A DNA stretch of 8,511 nt from BRH-c32 sp041674625 (GCA_041674625.1 JBAYVI010000134.1:1-8511), one strand, 5' to 3'. Positions 1 through 7,547 are shown, counted from the first letter of the stretch. The notes: generated by a model from the sequence alone, not told the origin. Numbers and translations: made by a program.

Positions 1-416
1 ATAAAATGTCTCTGAAATTATCGAATGGAAGTAATGCAAATATAAATAAGATGCTCGGTTCATCATCAATGAATGTAGATTTCCCTATGAATTGGGAAAA
101 TTCTCTATTGATAAAAGTTGGTGTGGAATATAATGCCTCTCCTGAATTAACTTTAAGAGCAGGTTTTGCTAATGGAGCTAACCCCGTTCCATCATCTACT
201 ATATTCTCAATCTTCCCGGCAGTTGTAGAAAATCACATTACAGCTGGTCTTAGTTATAAAGTTTCTGCTCCTCTTACAATTAATGCAGCTTTTGAGTTAG
301 GTCTTGAAAATTCAGTTGATGGTTCAACACCTCACGTTTTAGCTCATGAATATGAAGGAAGCACAAGCACGCTTTCTTCTACATTGCTACATCTGGGAGT
401 TTCGTATAATTTATAA
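1..416 (+). CDS. FadL/OmpP1-family outer-membrane transport protein, C-terminal part (5' end outside window)
   Basis: This is the 3' end of a gene that begins left of the window. The frame is open from the edge (first whole codon at 3) to a TAA at 414-416, leaving about 137 visible codons. The ATG at 6 is probably an internal Met, because no ribosome site or leader can be seen. The residues look like the last strands of a FadL/OmpP1/TodX barrel. LRAGFANGANPVPSS, followed soon by ENHITAGLSYKV, resembles the family pattern 'LR.GY.Y...P.P...' then 'H..T.G..Y'. Alternating hydrophobic and polar residues run to the end. Known members form outer-membrane channels for fatty acids or other hydrophobic compounds; the substrate here cannot be read. 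The last residue is Leu after SYN, not the usual terminal Phe or Tyr. The gene has its own terminator and is probably unrelated to the hydrogenase operon downstream. Confidence 0.72.
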   Translation, partial: KMSLKLSNGSNANINKMLGSSSMNVDFPMNWENSLLIKVGVEYNASPELTLRAGFANGANPVPSSTIFSIFPAVVENHITAGLSYKVSAPLTINAAFELGLENSVDGSTPHVLAHEYEGSTSTLSSTLLHLGVSYNL

Positions 417-421
417 TTTCA

Positions 422-594
422 TCAACGCCCTGAAAGGGGCGTTGTCTTTTTATCGGAACCGTTTTGTATATCAAGTTCATCAGAGACTGTATCTTTAATT
501 TTATCCAGCACTTCCATAAACTTATTTTTATTTCCTCTTAGACCTCTCTATCATAAATTCTCCAGTTTTTATAGCAGAGTTTTTCCTGCTCCAT
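422..594 (-). pseudogene. Possible decayed or frameshifted small minus-strand ORF
   Basis: This is a weak call. On the minus strand a GGAGGA (613-608) precedes two ATGs. The one at 601 is ideally spaced (6 nt) but reads only 10 codons (MLYGAGKTLL, stop). The one at 594 reads MEQEKLCYKNWRIYDREV and then stops. A single frame change near 540 continues into an open frame reading GLRGNKNKF, then MEVLDKIKDTVSDELDIQNG (ATG at 517), ending at TGA 424-422 inside the porin terminator. The joined product would be about 60 residues, charged and helix-like. I do not recognise it. It may be a broken small gene or chance reading in AT-rich spacer. Apart from this I see nothing in 452-648. Confidence 0.22.
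423..451 (+). terminator. Rho-independent terminator of the porin gene
   Basis: CAACGCCC (423-430) pairs perfectly with GGGCGTTG (437-444). A T-G wobble (431/436) closes a GAAA tetraloop (432-435), and TCTTTTT follows (445-451). The hairpin starts 6 nt after the porin stop codon. The T-run is only on the plus-strand side, so it is directional. It separates the porin from the rex-hyd operon. Confidence 0.9.
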
Positions 595-648
595 ATAACA
601 TTTTAATTCCTCCGAAAGAAAGTGTCAAATAATTTTTTTATTTCGCCC

Positions 649-677
649 TTGACTTGATGTTGTTGTATCGATATATT
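649..677 (+). promoter_or_regulatory. Sigma70-like promoter of the rex-hyd operon
   Basis: TTGACT (649-654) and TATATT (672-677) are separated by exactly 17 bp, close to the housekeeping consensus. The expected transcription start is near 683-685, giving a leader of about 27 nt before the rex ATG. The -10 box overlaps the end of the first TATCGATA palindrome, and the predicted start lies inside the second, so a protein bound there should block initiation. If the organism is a true Bacteroidota with the divergent TTG / TAnnTTTG promoter type, this assignment would need revision. Confidence 0.65.
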
Positions 678-701
678 TATATCGATAAATAATTATCGAT
701 A
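666..701. promoter_or_regulatory. Triple TATCGATA operator array, probably the Rex autoregulatory site
   Basis: The perfect 8-bp palindrome TATCGATA occurs three times, at 666-673, 680-687 and 694-701, with start-to-start distances of exactly 14 bp. Copies 1 and 2 form a larger inverted repeat with 10-bp arms and a 2-bp centre (666-687). Copies 2 and 3 form one with 9-bp arms and a 4-bp centre (680-701). I found no other exact copy in the window. The array runs from the -10 box to the rex Shine-Dalgarno, a repressor position. Published Rex operators resemble TTGTGAA-N-TTCACAA or TTGTTAA-N-TTAACAA, with two half-sites over roughly 20 bp. The 22-bp pair units have a comparable size but a different sequence. 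Assignment to Rex is inference from position. Confidence 0.7.
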
Positions 702-710
702 GGTGAATTG

Positions 711-1373
711 ATGGAAATGATAGCAGAAAAACAGGTGAAAGCTCTCTCGGAAAGGACTTTAAGACGTCTTCCTAGATATATAGAAATCTTAAAAAGATTA
801 AAAAATGAAAAAATTGAATTTGTTTCGAGCAATGTAATTGCTGAGGAACTTGGATTAGATTCCATTCAAGTCCGAAAAGATTTAGCCGCTACCGGTGTAA
901 TAGGGAAACCTAAACTCGGTTTTGCTATCGATGAATTGATTAGTGGAATTAAACACACATTAAATTGGGATAATCAAACAGATGCTTTCTTGGTCGGTGC
1001 TGGAAGTCTCGGCAGTGCCATCCTAGGATACAAAACCTTTTCAGATCACGGTCTTAATATAATAGCGGCCTTCGAGAATGAACCTTCCAAAGTTGGCGAA
1101 ATAATTAATAATATCACAATTCTACCGATAGAAAAGTTGGCTGATATGGCTTTTAGAATGAAAGTGCATATTGGGGTAATTACTGTTCCTATCGATCAAG
1201 CGCAGTCTGTTGCAGATATGATGATTGAAGGTGGGATTAGAGCAATATGGAATTTCGCACCTACTCATCTAAAAGTGCCCGACTTTGTTATTGTAGAAAA
1301 CGCTCAGCTTTCCCATTCCTTAGGAGTGCTGACACATAAACTTGCAGAGTCTTTAAAAGGAGAATATAAATGA
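711..1373 (+). CDS. rex: Redox-sensing transcriptional repressor Rex
   Basis: Rex proteins are homodimeric repressors that bind DNA when NAD+ is high and release it when NADH rises. The product is 220 residues, normal for the family. Residues 10-85 are the winged-helix domain. It contains the Rex-type run LSERTLRRLPRY and a recognition-helix region around DSIQVRKDLAATG (50-62) that leads into GKPKLGF. Residues 90-220 are the Rossmann domain, with VGAGSLG (95-101) as the dinucleotide loop. The C-terminal stretch NFAPTHLKVPDFVIVENAQL is typical of Rex. I chose ATG 711 because AGGTG (701-705) lies 5 nt upstream. TTG 708 is too close and ATG 717 is 11 nt away. The stop overlaps the hydC start as ATGA. 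As first gene of the operon behind a palindromic operator, it probably represses itself and the hydrogenase that consumes NADH. Confidence 0.95.
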   Translation: MEMIAEKQVKALSERTLRRLPRYIEILKRLKNEKIEFVSSNVIAEELGLDSIQVRKDLAATGVIGKPKLGFAIDELISGIKHTLNWDNQTDAFLVGAGSLGSAILGYKTFSDHGLNIIAAFENEPSKVGEIINNITILPIEKLADMAFRMKVHIGVITVPIDQAQSVADMMIEGGIRAIWNFAPTHLKVPDFVIVENAQLSHSLGVLTHKLAESLKGEYK

Positions 1374-1885
1374 AAAACGAAAACGAAGCCGTGATGGCAA
1401 GAAAATTTGAAAAGGTTTGCGAAATCTTAGAACACAACCAGTATGATGCCAACCGTTTGATACCGATACTTCAAAAAATTCAGGAAGAATATAGATATCT
1501 GCCGGAGAAAATTTTGACTTTTGTGGCAACCTCATTAGGCATTTCCCCTGCCAAGGTTTATGGGGTTGCTACTTTCTATTCCCATTTCGCTCTCCAGCCA
1601 AAAGGGAAATATGTAATTAAAGTTTGTAATGGCACCGCGTGTCATGTTAGAAATTCATTACCGATTGTTGATACAATTTACAAAAAATTAAGTCTCACGG
1701 AGACTAAGAACACTACGGATGATATGATGTTTACTCTGGAAATGGTTTCTTGTTTAGGTGCTTGCGGACTTGCACCTGTTGTAGTAATAAATGAAGAAGT
1801 CCATTCCCTGATGACACCTGAAAAAACTATTGCTGCCATCGATGCGATTATTAAGGAGGATGTTTATGAAACCGCAGTTAATTAA
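1370..1885 (+). CDS. hydC: NADH-linked [FeFe]-hydrogenase subunit HydC (NuoE-like [2Fe-2S] protein)
   Basis: This is the small thioredoxin-like [2Fe-2S] subunit of trimeric NAD-linked hydrogenases, also called HndA and homologous to NuoE of complex I. It relays electrons next to the flavin subunit. Of 171 residues, about 1-75 form the helical N-terminal part, including the family's LPEKIL and VYGVATFYSHF segments. The cluster ligands are Cys86 and Cys91 (CNGTAC) and Cys128 and Cys132 (CLGAC), the expected C-x4-C and C-x3-C pairs. The start at 1370 overlaps the rex stop by 4 nt and has GGAG (1359-1362) 7 nt upstream. A second Met at residue 9 has no better site. Its last 20 nt overlap hydB. 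Length and motifs are ordinary, with no sign of decay. Without its neighbours it could be called NuoE, but the adjacent HydA settles the role. Confidence 0.93.
   Translation: MKNENEAVMARKFEKVCEILEHNQYDANRLIPILQKIQEEYRYLPEKILTFVATSLGISPAKVYGVATFYSHFALQPKGKYVIKVCNGTACHVRNSLPIVDTIYKKLSLTETKNTTDDMMFTLEMVSCLGACGLAPVVVINEEVHSLMTPEKTIAAIDAIIKEDVYETAVN
1853..1860 (+). promoter_or_regulatory. Ribosome binding site of hydB, inside hydC
   Basis: AAGGAGGA is a near-perfect Shine-Dalgarno, 5 nt before ATG 1866. It lies within the last codons of hydC. It fixes the hydB start at 1866 and rules out the upstream in-frame ATGs: the one at 1860 overlaps the site itself, and the one at 1830 has no such site. 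Confidence 0.85.
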
Positions 1886-3779
1886 TCTTGATAAGATAAA
1901 ATCAGACTACCTTGATCAATATAGTCTTATAAAAAGAAGAGTAATAATTTGTGCAGGTACTGGATGCGTGGCAAATGGCTCACTTAAAATATTTACTCAC
2001 TTTGAAAAACTTTTAGAAGAAAATGGAATTAAGCATGTAATTTCTCTCGAACTTAAAGAAGAAAAAGAAGAAAATAAAGACAACGTTCTACTATCAGGAA
2101 GTGGCTGTCAAGGATTCTGCCAGATGGGTCCACTCGTTACTATCGAGCCGGATGAAATCATGTACGTTAAAGTAAAGATCGAAGACGTTGAAAGAATTAT
2201 AAAAGAAACATTAATAAATAATAAAGTAATAACTGATTTAGTCTATACGGATCCACGTAACGGCAATAAATGCAAAGGCATTAATGAAATTCCATTTTAT
2301 AATCAACAAAGTCGATTTGTATTAAAAAAATGCGGTAAGATTAATCCTGATGACTTAAATGAGTATATCTCTTTAGGGGGATATGAAGGTGCAAGAAAAG
2401 CCTATCTCGATATGTCTCCTAAAGACGTATGTGATGAAGTAATATTTAGTGGACTTAGAGGCAGAGGTGGTGGAGGATTCCCAACCGGAACAAAATGGGA
2501 ATTAGCGCTTAAAGAAAAATCGGATAAAAAATATATAATCTGCAATGGTGATGAAGGAGATCCAGGTGCGTTTATGGATCGTAGCATTATGGAAGGGAAT
2601 CCTCATTCAGTTATAGAAGGAATGATGATAGCCGCACGTGCTATCGGTGCTGACGAAGGATATATATATGTAAGAATGGAATATCCATTGGCTGTTCGAA
2701 GACTATTTTCAGCAGTTAAAAAAGCTGAAGATTTGGGGCTATTAGGAGAGAATATTTTTGGTACAGGACTTTGTTTCAAAATTACAATAATGGAAGGCGC
2801 TGGTGCATTCGTATGTGGTGAAGAAACTGCTCTAATGTCTTCAATTCAAGGAGAGAGAGGGATGGCAAATCCCAAACCCCCTTTCCCATCTCAGTCAGGT
2901 TTATTTGATAAACCGACTGTTATTAATAATGTTGAAACCCTTAGCTCAGTAACTTTAGTATTACGTCTTGGAGCAATGGAATTTGCAAATAGAGGATCAA
3001 AAAAATCTCCAGGCACAAAAACTTTTGCTTTAACGGGACATGTTGCCAATACGGGACTAATTGAGGTTCCATTAGGGACTACATTAAGAGAGATTGTTTA
3101 TAATATAGGTGGTGGTGTAATTAATGAAGATGGTACTCTTTCCAATGAAGGGTTAAAAGCTGTGCAGATTGGCGGACCATCAGGGGGTTGTCTTACTGAA
3201 GAACATCTCGACCTCCCATTAGATTTCGATAACGTTATACGGGTCGGTGCCATGATCGGTTCGGGTGGATTAGTTGTAATGAATAAGCAGACTTGTATGG
3301 TTTCGATTGCACGTTATTTCATGCAATTCACTCAAAATGAATCTTGCGGTAAATGTGTTCTGTGCCGTGAAGGTACTAAGCAAATGCTTTCATTATTAAA
3401 TGATATTGTTGAAGGGAAAGCAAATGAAACAACTCTTCCACTATTAGAAGACCTTGCAAAAGCAGTAAAACTTGGATCACTTTGCGGACTTGGTAAAACA
3501 GCTCCTAATCCGGTGCTCTCTACTCTTACATATTTTAAGGAAGAATACCTAGCTCATATTCAACAGAAACGCTGTCCAACAAAAAGATGTAAAGCATTAC
3601 TTACACCCACGATTGATGAAGAAAAATGCAAAGGTTGCGGAGTATGTATTAAAAAATGTCCTACCGGGGCTATATCCGGTAATAGGAAAGAGCCACATGT
3701 AATTGACGAATCACTATGTATTAAATGCATGGCTTGTTATGATGCTTGCAAATTAAATGCAGTTATTATCGGAGCTTAA
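1866..3779 (+). CDS. hydB: NADH-linked [FeFe]-hydrogenase flavin subunit HydB (NuoF-like)
   Basis: HydB is the NAD(H)- and FMN-binding subunit of the HydABC complex, where electron bifurcation is thought to occur. The product has 637 residues. Residues 25-115 are a thioredoxin-like [2Fe-2S] domain (Cys29, Cys34, Cys81, Cys85). Residues 150-560 are the NuoF core. The glycine-rich loop GLRGRGGGGFPTGTKW (196-211), CNGDEGDPGAF (226-236) and GAGAFVCGEETAL (311-323) build the FMN/NADH site. A [4Fe-4S] cluster is held by Cys494, 497, 500 and 540. Residues 581-637 are a two-cluster ferredoxin domain (Cys588/591/594/598 and Cys618/621/624/628), present in HydB but absent from plain NuoF. His564, Cys570 and Cys575 just before it may belong to the zinc hinge reported for related complexes (inference). 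Start 1866 has a strong ribosome site; the gene overlaps hydC by 20 nt and ends 2 bp before hydA. NAD versus NADP preference cannot be read safely. Confidence 0.95.
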   Translation: MKPQLINLDKIKSDYLDQYSLIKRRVIICAGTGCVANGSLKIFTHFEKLLEENGIKHVISLELKEEKEENKDNVLLSGSGCQGFCQMGPLVTIEPDEIMYVKVKIEDVERIIKETLINNKVITDLVYTDPRNGNKCKGINEIPFYNQQSRFVLKKCGKINPDDLNEYISLGGYEGARKAYLDMSPKDVCDEVIFSGLRGRGGGGFPTGTKWELALKEKSDKKYIICNGDEGDPGAFMDRSIMEGNPHSVIEGMMIAARAIGADEGYIYVRMEYPLAVRRLFSAVKKAEDLGLLGENIFGTGLCFKITIMEGAGAFVCGEETALMSSIQGERGMANPKPPFPSQSGLFDKPTVINNVETLSSVTLVLRLGAMEFANRGSKKSPGTKTFALTGHVANTGLIEVPLGTTLREIVYNIGGGVINEDGTLSNEGLKAVQIGGPSGGCLTEEHLDLPLDFDNVIRVGAMIGSGGLVVMNKQTCMVSIARYFMQFTQNESCGKCVLCREGTKQMLSLLNDIVEGKANETTLPLLEDLAKAVKLGSLCGLGKTAPNPVLSTLTYFKEEYLAHIQQKRCPTKRCKALLTPTIDEEKCKGCGVCIKKCPTGAISGNRKEPHVIDESLCIKCMACYDACKLNAVIIGA

Positions 3780-3781
3780 TT

Positions 3782-5815
3782 ATGAAAAAGAATACAATTA
3801 ATATAAATGGTAGAGAAGTAGAATTTAATGCTGAACGAAATCTTCTCGAAGTAATACGAAATGCTAATATTGAAATACCAACATTCTGCTACCATTCCGA
3901 ATTAAGTACTTATGGCGCATGTAGAATGTGCGTAGTTGATATTGAAGGAAAAGGAATTGTTACATCTTGTACTGTCATACCGGAAACAGGACTTAAAGTA
4001 AAAACACATACAAAACAAGTTCGTGATATCAGAAAAATTGCTCTTGAACTTTTGCTTGCAAATCACGATAAAAGTTGTACAACATGTGTGAAAAGTGCAA
4101 GCTGTAAACTACAAGATTTGGCAAATAAATTAGGCGTAGATAAAGTTCGCTTCAAAATGACTGAAGAAGTTAAACCGATTGATTGGTCATCGGATGCATT
4201 AGTAAGAGATAATAATAAATGTATTTTATGTGGTGATTGCGTAAGAGCATGTTATGAAATTCAAGGTATTGGTGCAATTGATTTTATTAATCGTGGTTCT
4301 AAAGTATCCGTTAGTCCGGCATTCGGAAAAGACCTTGCCAAGGTAGAATGCGTGGATTGTGGTCAATGCGCAAGAGTATGTCCTACCGGGGCTATTACAC
4401 CCAAATTCCAAATAAATGAAATCTGGAAAGAGATTGATAATCCAAATAAAACAGTTGTAGCACAGATTGCTCCGGCAGTAAGAGTTGCCATCGGTGAATT
4501 ATTTGGAATGAAACCAGGTACTTTATTAATTGGTCAGATATCAGCGGCTCTTAAAATGATCGGTTTCGATAAAGTATTTGATACTTCATTTGCTGCGGAT
4601 TTGACTGTAATCGAAGAAACGAATGAATTTATAAATAGAAAATCTACAGGTGAGAAACTACCTCTCTTTACTTCATGCTGTCCGGGATGGGTTAAATACG
4701 CCGAGCAATATTTCCCTGAATTTCTTCCTAATTTGTCTTCATGCAAATCTCCACAACAGATGTTTGGCTCTGTGGCTAAAGAAATTCTCCCTGAGCAGTT
4801 GGATGTAAAAAGGGAAGACCTTGTTATAGTTTCAATTATGCCGTGCACTGCTAAAAAAGTGGAAGCAAATAGAAACGAGTTTATTAAAGGTAAAGAGAAA
4901 GAAGTTGATTATGTAATTACTACTCAAGAATTAGCGGCAATGATTAAACAAGCCGGAATCGATTTTGAAAATCTAACACCTGAATCACTTGATTTACCTA
5001 TGGGATTTAAGACCGGTGCCGGAGTAATTTTCGGTAATAGCGGCGGTGTTTCTGAAGCAGTTCTTAGATATGCTTATGAAAAAATTAATGGAGTCCGTCT
5101 TAATCATGTGGAGTTTTCAGAAATCAGAGGAACTGAATCAATTCGCGAAGCAAGCATCCAATTAAATGGTGCTACTGTTAATATGGCAATCGTTAGTGGA
5201 CTTAAAAATGCAAAAGAACTAATAAACAAAATTAAAAATGGCGAAGCTCAATATGATTTAGTGGAAGTAATGGCATGTCCGGGTGGTTGCATCGGTGGAG
5301 CAGGACAACCATATATTTTTGATGAAAGGGCAAAGAATGAAAGAACTAAAGGTCTTTTCGATAATGATAAAACTTTGCAGTTACATAAATCGCAGGATAA
5401 TCCATATATCCAAGAATTGTATAAAAACCTACTTTTAGAGCCGGGAAGTAGTAAGGCACACTATTTGCTACATACTACGTATCACAACAGAAAACGTGTT
5501 TTTGATTCGGAATTGAGCTTAATTGACGGAATCGATTCCCAAAAGATAGAAATCAAGGTTTGTGTGGGCACTAATTGTTATTTGAAAAAGTCGCAAAAAT
5601 TAATGGCTGGTCTTCTTAAGCATCTTGAAGATAAAAATCTTAAGAACGCTGTCGATCTCAATGCTACCTTCTGTATGGAGAAGTGCAGTGAAGGACCTAA
5701 CGTTATGATTGCAGGAGAACATATTCCTCAATGTACTTTAGAAAAAGCAATAACTGCCCTGAATAAAAAATTGGAAACGGTTAATGAAACAGGGTCAAAT
5801 TTTATATACAAATAA
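3782..5815 (+). CDS. hydA: [FeFe]-hydrogenase catalytic subunit HydA of a trimeric, probably bifurcating complex
   Basis: HydA reduces protons to H2, or oxidises H2, at the H-cluster. The product has 677 residues. An N-terminal [2Fe-2S] domain uses Cys36/47/50/63. A His-ligated [4Fe-4S] site follows (His95, Cys99/102/108), then a two-cluster ferredoxin domain (Cys147/150/153/157 and Cys190/193/196/200). The H-domain spans about 222-515 with TSCCPGW (297-303), MPCTAKKVE (353-361) and MACPGGCIGGAGQP (497-510). H-cluster ligands are Cys300, 355, 499 and 503. Cys299, Glu279, Glu282 and Ser319 match the known proton path and happen to share the numbering of Clostridium pasteurianum CpI as I recall it. 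Residues 588-664 add a thioredoxin-like [2Fe-2S] domain (Cys594/599/631/635), typical of HydABC-type subunits and absent from CpI. All ligands are intact, so it should be active if HydE/F/G exist elsewhere. GGAG (3771-3774) supports start 3782. The last 32 nt overlap the next gene. Confidence 0.96.
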   Translation: MKKNTININGREVEFNAERNLLEVIRNANIEIPTFCYHSELSTYGACRMCVVDIEGKGIVTSCTVIPETGLKVKTHTKQVRDIRKIALELLLANHDKSCTTCVKSASCKLQDLANKLGVDKVRFKMTEEVKPIDWSSDALVRDNNKCILCGDCVRACYEIQGIGAIDFINRGSKVSVSPAFGKDLAKVECVDCGQCARVCPTGAITPKFQINEIWKEIDNPNKTVVAQIAPAVRVAIGELFGMKPGTLLIGQISAALKMIGFDKVFDTSFAADLTVIEETNEFINRKSTGEKLPLFTSCCPGWVKYAEQYFPEFLPNLSSCKSPQQMFGSVAKEILPEQLDVKREDLVIVSIMPCTAKKVEANRNEFIKGKEKEVDYVITTQELAAMIKQAGIDFENLTPESLDLPMGFKTGAGVIFGNSGGVSEAVLRYAYEKINGVRLNHVEFSEIRGTESIREASIQLNGATVNMAIVSGLKNAKELINKIKNGEAQYDLVEVMACPGGCIGGAGQPYIFDERAKNERTKGLFDNDKTLQLHKSQDNPYIQELYKNLLLEPGSSKAHYLLHTTYHNRKRVFDSELSLIDGIDSQKIEIKVCVGTNCYLKKSQKLMAGLLKHLEDKNLKNAVDLNATFCMEKCSEGPNVMIAGEHIPQCTLEKAITALNKKLETVNETGSNFIYK

Positions 5816-7547
5816 GGCACGATGCAAAGATTGTTATCGCTGCCTCAGAAACTGCCCGGTCGATGCAATTAGTATGAGGGATGGGCAGGCTTATGTCGAA
5901 ATTGAAAAATGTATTTTATGCGGCACTTGCATAAAGGAGTGTCCGCAGAACGCTAAACAATTCCGGCGTGATATTGATAAAGTAAAGTTCTACTTAAGAG
6001 ATGGAGAAAATATTGCCATATCTCTTGCCCCTTCATTTCCGGCAATTTTTGAAGCATGGGAGGCAGAGAGAATTCCGACTCTATTAAGAAAACTTGGCTT
6101 TTCGTATATATCTGAAACTGCCGAAGCCGCTTATTTTGTAGCAAAAGAAACTACTAAAGTTTTTACCGAAAATAAAAACGGTCTTTGTATAGGTACTTCT
6201 TGTCCATCGTTTGTTCAGTATATAGAAAAATATAATCCTGAATTAGTAAAAGATTTAGTTCCTGTTGTTTCTCCTATGATTGCGCATGCAAAAAGATTAA
6301 AATCAAAACTTGGAAAAGAAACAAAGGTTATTTTTGTTGGTCCGTGTCTTGCAAAAAAGAATGAGGCTGAAAGAGAAGAATATAAAGGTTTAGTTGATAT
6401 TGTGCTAACTTTTACTGAATTACTCGAATGGATCGAAGAAGAGAAGATTGATTTTAGACTTCTAGAGCCGGGAGATTTTGATGAAGCCGCCTCCAAAGAT
6501 GCCCGTCTTTATGCTCTTTCGGGAGGTATGGCTAAGACTGCCGAATTAGAAACTGACAATCTTAATTCAACCGTTTATTCAGTTAGTGGATTTGAAAGAA
6601 TTGATGATGCTATTCGTTCGTTCCAAGGCACTAAAGATAAAATTTTTGTTGAACCCCTTGTTTGTTCCTCGGGATGTATTAGTGGTCCCGGACTTCCCAA
6701 TACTAAATTTACTTTCGCACGTAAAGAAAGAGTGATTAATTATTCTAAGAATAAGTTAGACACTTCTGAATTTATACCCGAACAGATTGTTAATCTCAAG
6801 ACATCGTTTAATAATAATTTAGCTATAATCAACAGGGACTATTCCGAAGAACAGATACGTCATATTTTTGAGCAGACAGGAAAAGCAAATCCCGAAGATC
6901 AATTAAACTGCCAAGCTTGCGGATTCGACTCATGCCTTGAAAATGCGAAAGCAATTCTTAATGGAATGGTAGAAATTGAATCGTGCATTCCATTTATGAA
7001 ACGGCTTGCAGAACAAAGAACGGATAAGGTAATTGATACTTCTCCAAATGGTATTGTAGTTCTTAATAAGGAATTAGAAATTATTCACATGAATCCTGCA
7101 TTCAAAAAATTCTTTATGTGTAATAATTCTGTTATCAATAAAAGAATCTCTTACTTAATGGATCCTGAGCCATTTATTAAGTTAAGGGAAAGCGAAGAAG
7201 AAAAAATTGAAATCAATACAACGCATACAAATTATAATTTAGTCTGCCGCCAGATAATCTATAAGCTAAAGGATGAAGAACAGATCGTTGGAATATTTGT
7301 AGATATAACTAAAAATCTAGCTGATGTAGAAAAATTGGATTCACTTCGTAAAAAAACAATCATGCAAGCGGAGGAGCTTTTAGAGCATCAAATTACTATG
7401 GCGCAACAACTCGCTAAACTTCTCGGTGAAAGCACTGCTAAAGGTGAAGAGCTTGTGGAGAATCTTGTTAAACTTACCGATGATGAGAAATATAAAAACT
7501 CCGGCAAAAAGAATAGTTGGAAATGGGATACATCCACACAGAAATAA
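5784..7547 (+). CDS. Sensory [FeFe]-hydrogenase-like protein with Fe-S and PAS domains (group C type)
   Basis: This is probably a redox or H2 sensor, not an enzyme. The product has 587 residues. Residues 10-56 are a two-cluster ferredoxin (Cys14/17/20/24 and 43/46/49/53). About 70-310 is a shortened H-cluster domain. It keeps the four ligands Cys140 (GTSCPSF), Cys188 (GPCLAKKNE), Cys294 and Cys298 (CSSGC), but Ser139 replaces the proton-transfer Cys, and the two conserved Met become Gly186 and Leu292. Residues 376-401 are a Fe-S domain (Cys376/379/384/401, C-x2-C-x4-C-x16-C). About 412-510 is a PAS domain (SPNGIVVLN through VDIT), then a probable coiled coil (511-567). No kinase, cyclase or DNA-binding domain follows, so output must go through a partner, most likely the overlapping phosphatase. 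ATG 5784 is the only Met that keeps the first cluster whole; its ribosome site (GGAAACGG, 5773-5780) is weak, suggesting coupling to hydA, which it overlaps by 32 nt. HsfB-like hydrogenases are relatives. Confidence 0.88.
   Translation: MKQGQILYTNKARCKDCYRCLRNCPVDAISMRDGQAYVEIEKCILCGTCIKECPQNAKQFRRDIDKVKFYLRDGENIAISLAPSFPAIFEAWEAERIPTLLRKLGFSYISETAEAAYFVAKETTKVFTENKNGLCIGTSCPSFVQYIEKYNPELVKDLVPVVSPMIAHAKRLKSKLGKETKVIFVGPCLAKKNEAEREEYKGLVDIVLTFTELLEWIEEEKIDFRLLEPGDFDEAASKDARLYALSGGMAKTAELETDNLNSTVYSVSGFERIDDAIRSFQGTKDKIFVEPLVCSSGCISGPGLPNTKFTFARKERVINYSKNKLDTSEFIPEQIVNLKTSFNNNLAIINRDYSEEQIRHIFEQTGKANPEDQLNCQACGFDSCLENAKAILNGMVEIESCIPFMKRLAEQRTDKVIDTSPNGIVVLNKELEIIHMNPAFKKFFMCNNSVINKRISYLMDPEPFIKLRESEEEKIEINTTHTNYNLVCRQIIYKLKDEEQIVGIFVDITKNLADVEKLDSLRKKTIMQAEELLEHQITMAQQLAKLLGESTAKGEELVENLVKLTDDEKYKNSGKKNSWKWDTSTQK

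Noticed and set aside
573..590. Small hairpin AGCAG/CTGCT with an 8-nt loop
   Set aside because: Only 5 bp, AT-rich surroundings, no T-run at a gene end; expected by chance.
677..865. Minus-strand open frame over the rex start and operator
   Set aside because: It is antisense to the conserved Rex winged-helix region and has no recognisable product.
3656..4395. An identical 18-bp sequence at 3656-3673 (hydB) and 4378-4395 (hydA)
   Set aside because: Both encode the ferredoxin motif CPTGAI. Shared protein motif plus shared codon preference explains the identity; no flanking similarity suggests a mobile repeat.
4534..4848. Minus-strand open frame of 104 codons within hydA
   Set aside because: It lies wholly inside a well-supported gene on the other strand, has no recognisable motifs, and its composition reflects the complement of hydA.
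5276..5315. Ala508 in place of Gly in the HydA third H-cluster motif (CIGGAGQP)
   Set aside because: A conservative change outside the metal ligands; all catalytic cysteines are present, so it does not argue for loss of function.
6215..6496. Minus-strand open frame of 93 codons within the sensor gene
   Set aside because: It is antisense to conserved H-cluster domain coding sequence, and its Ser/Phe-rich low-complexity product is typical of shadow frames.
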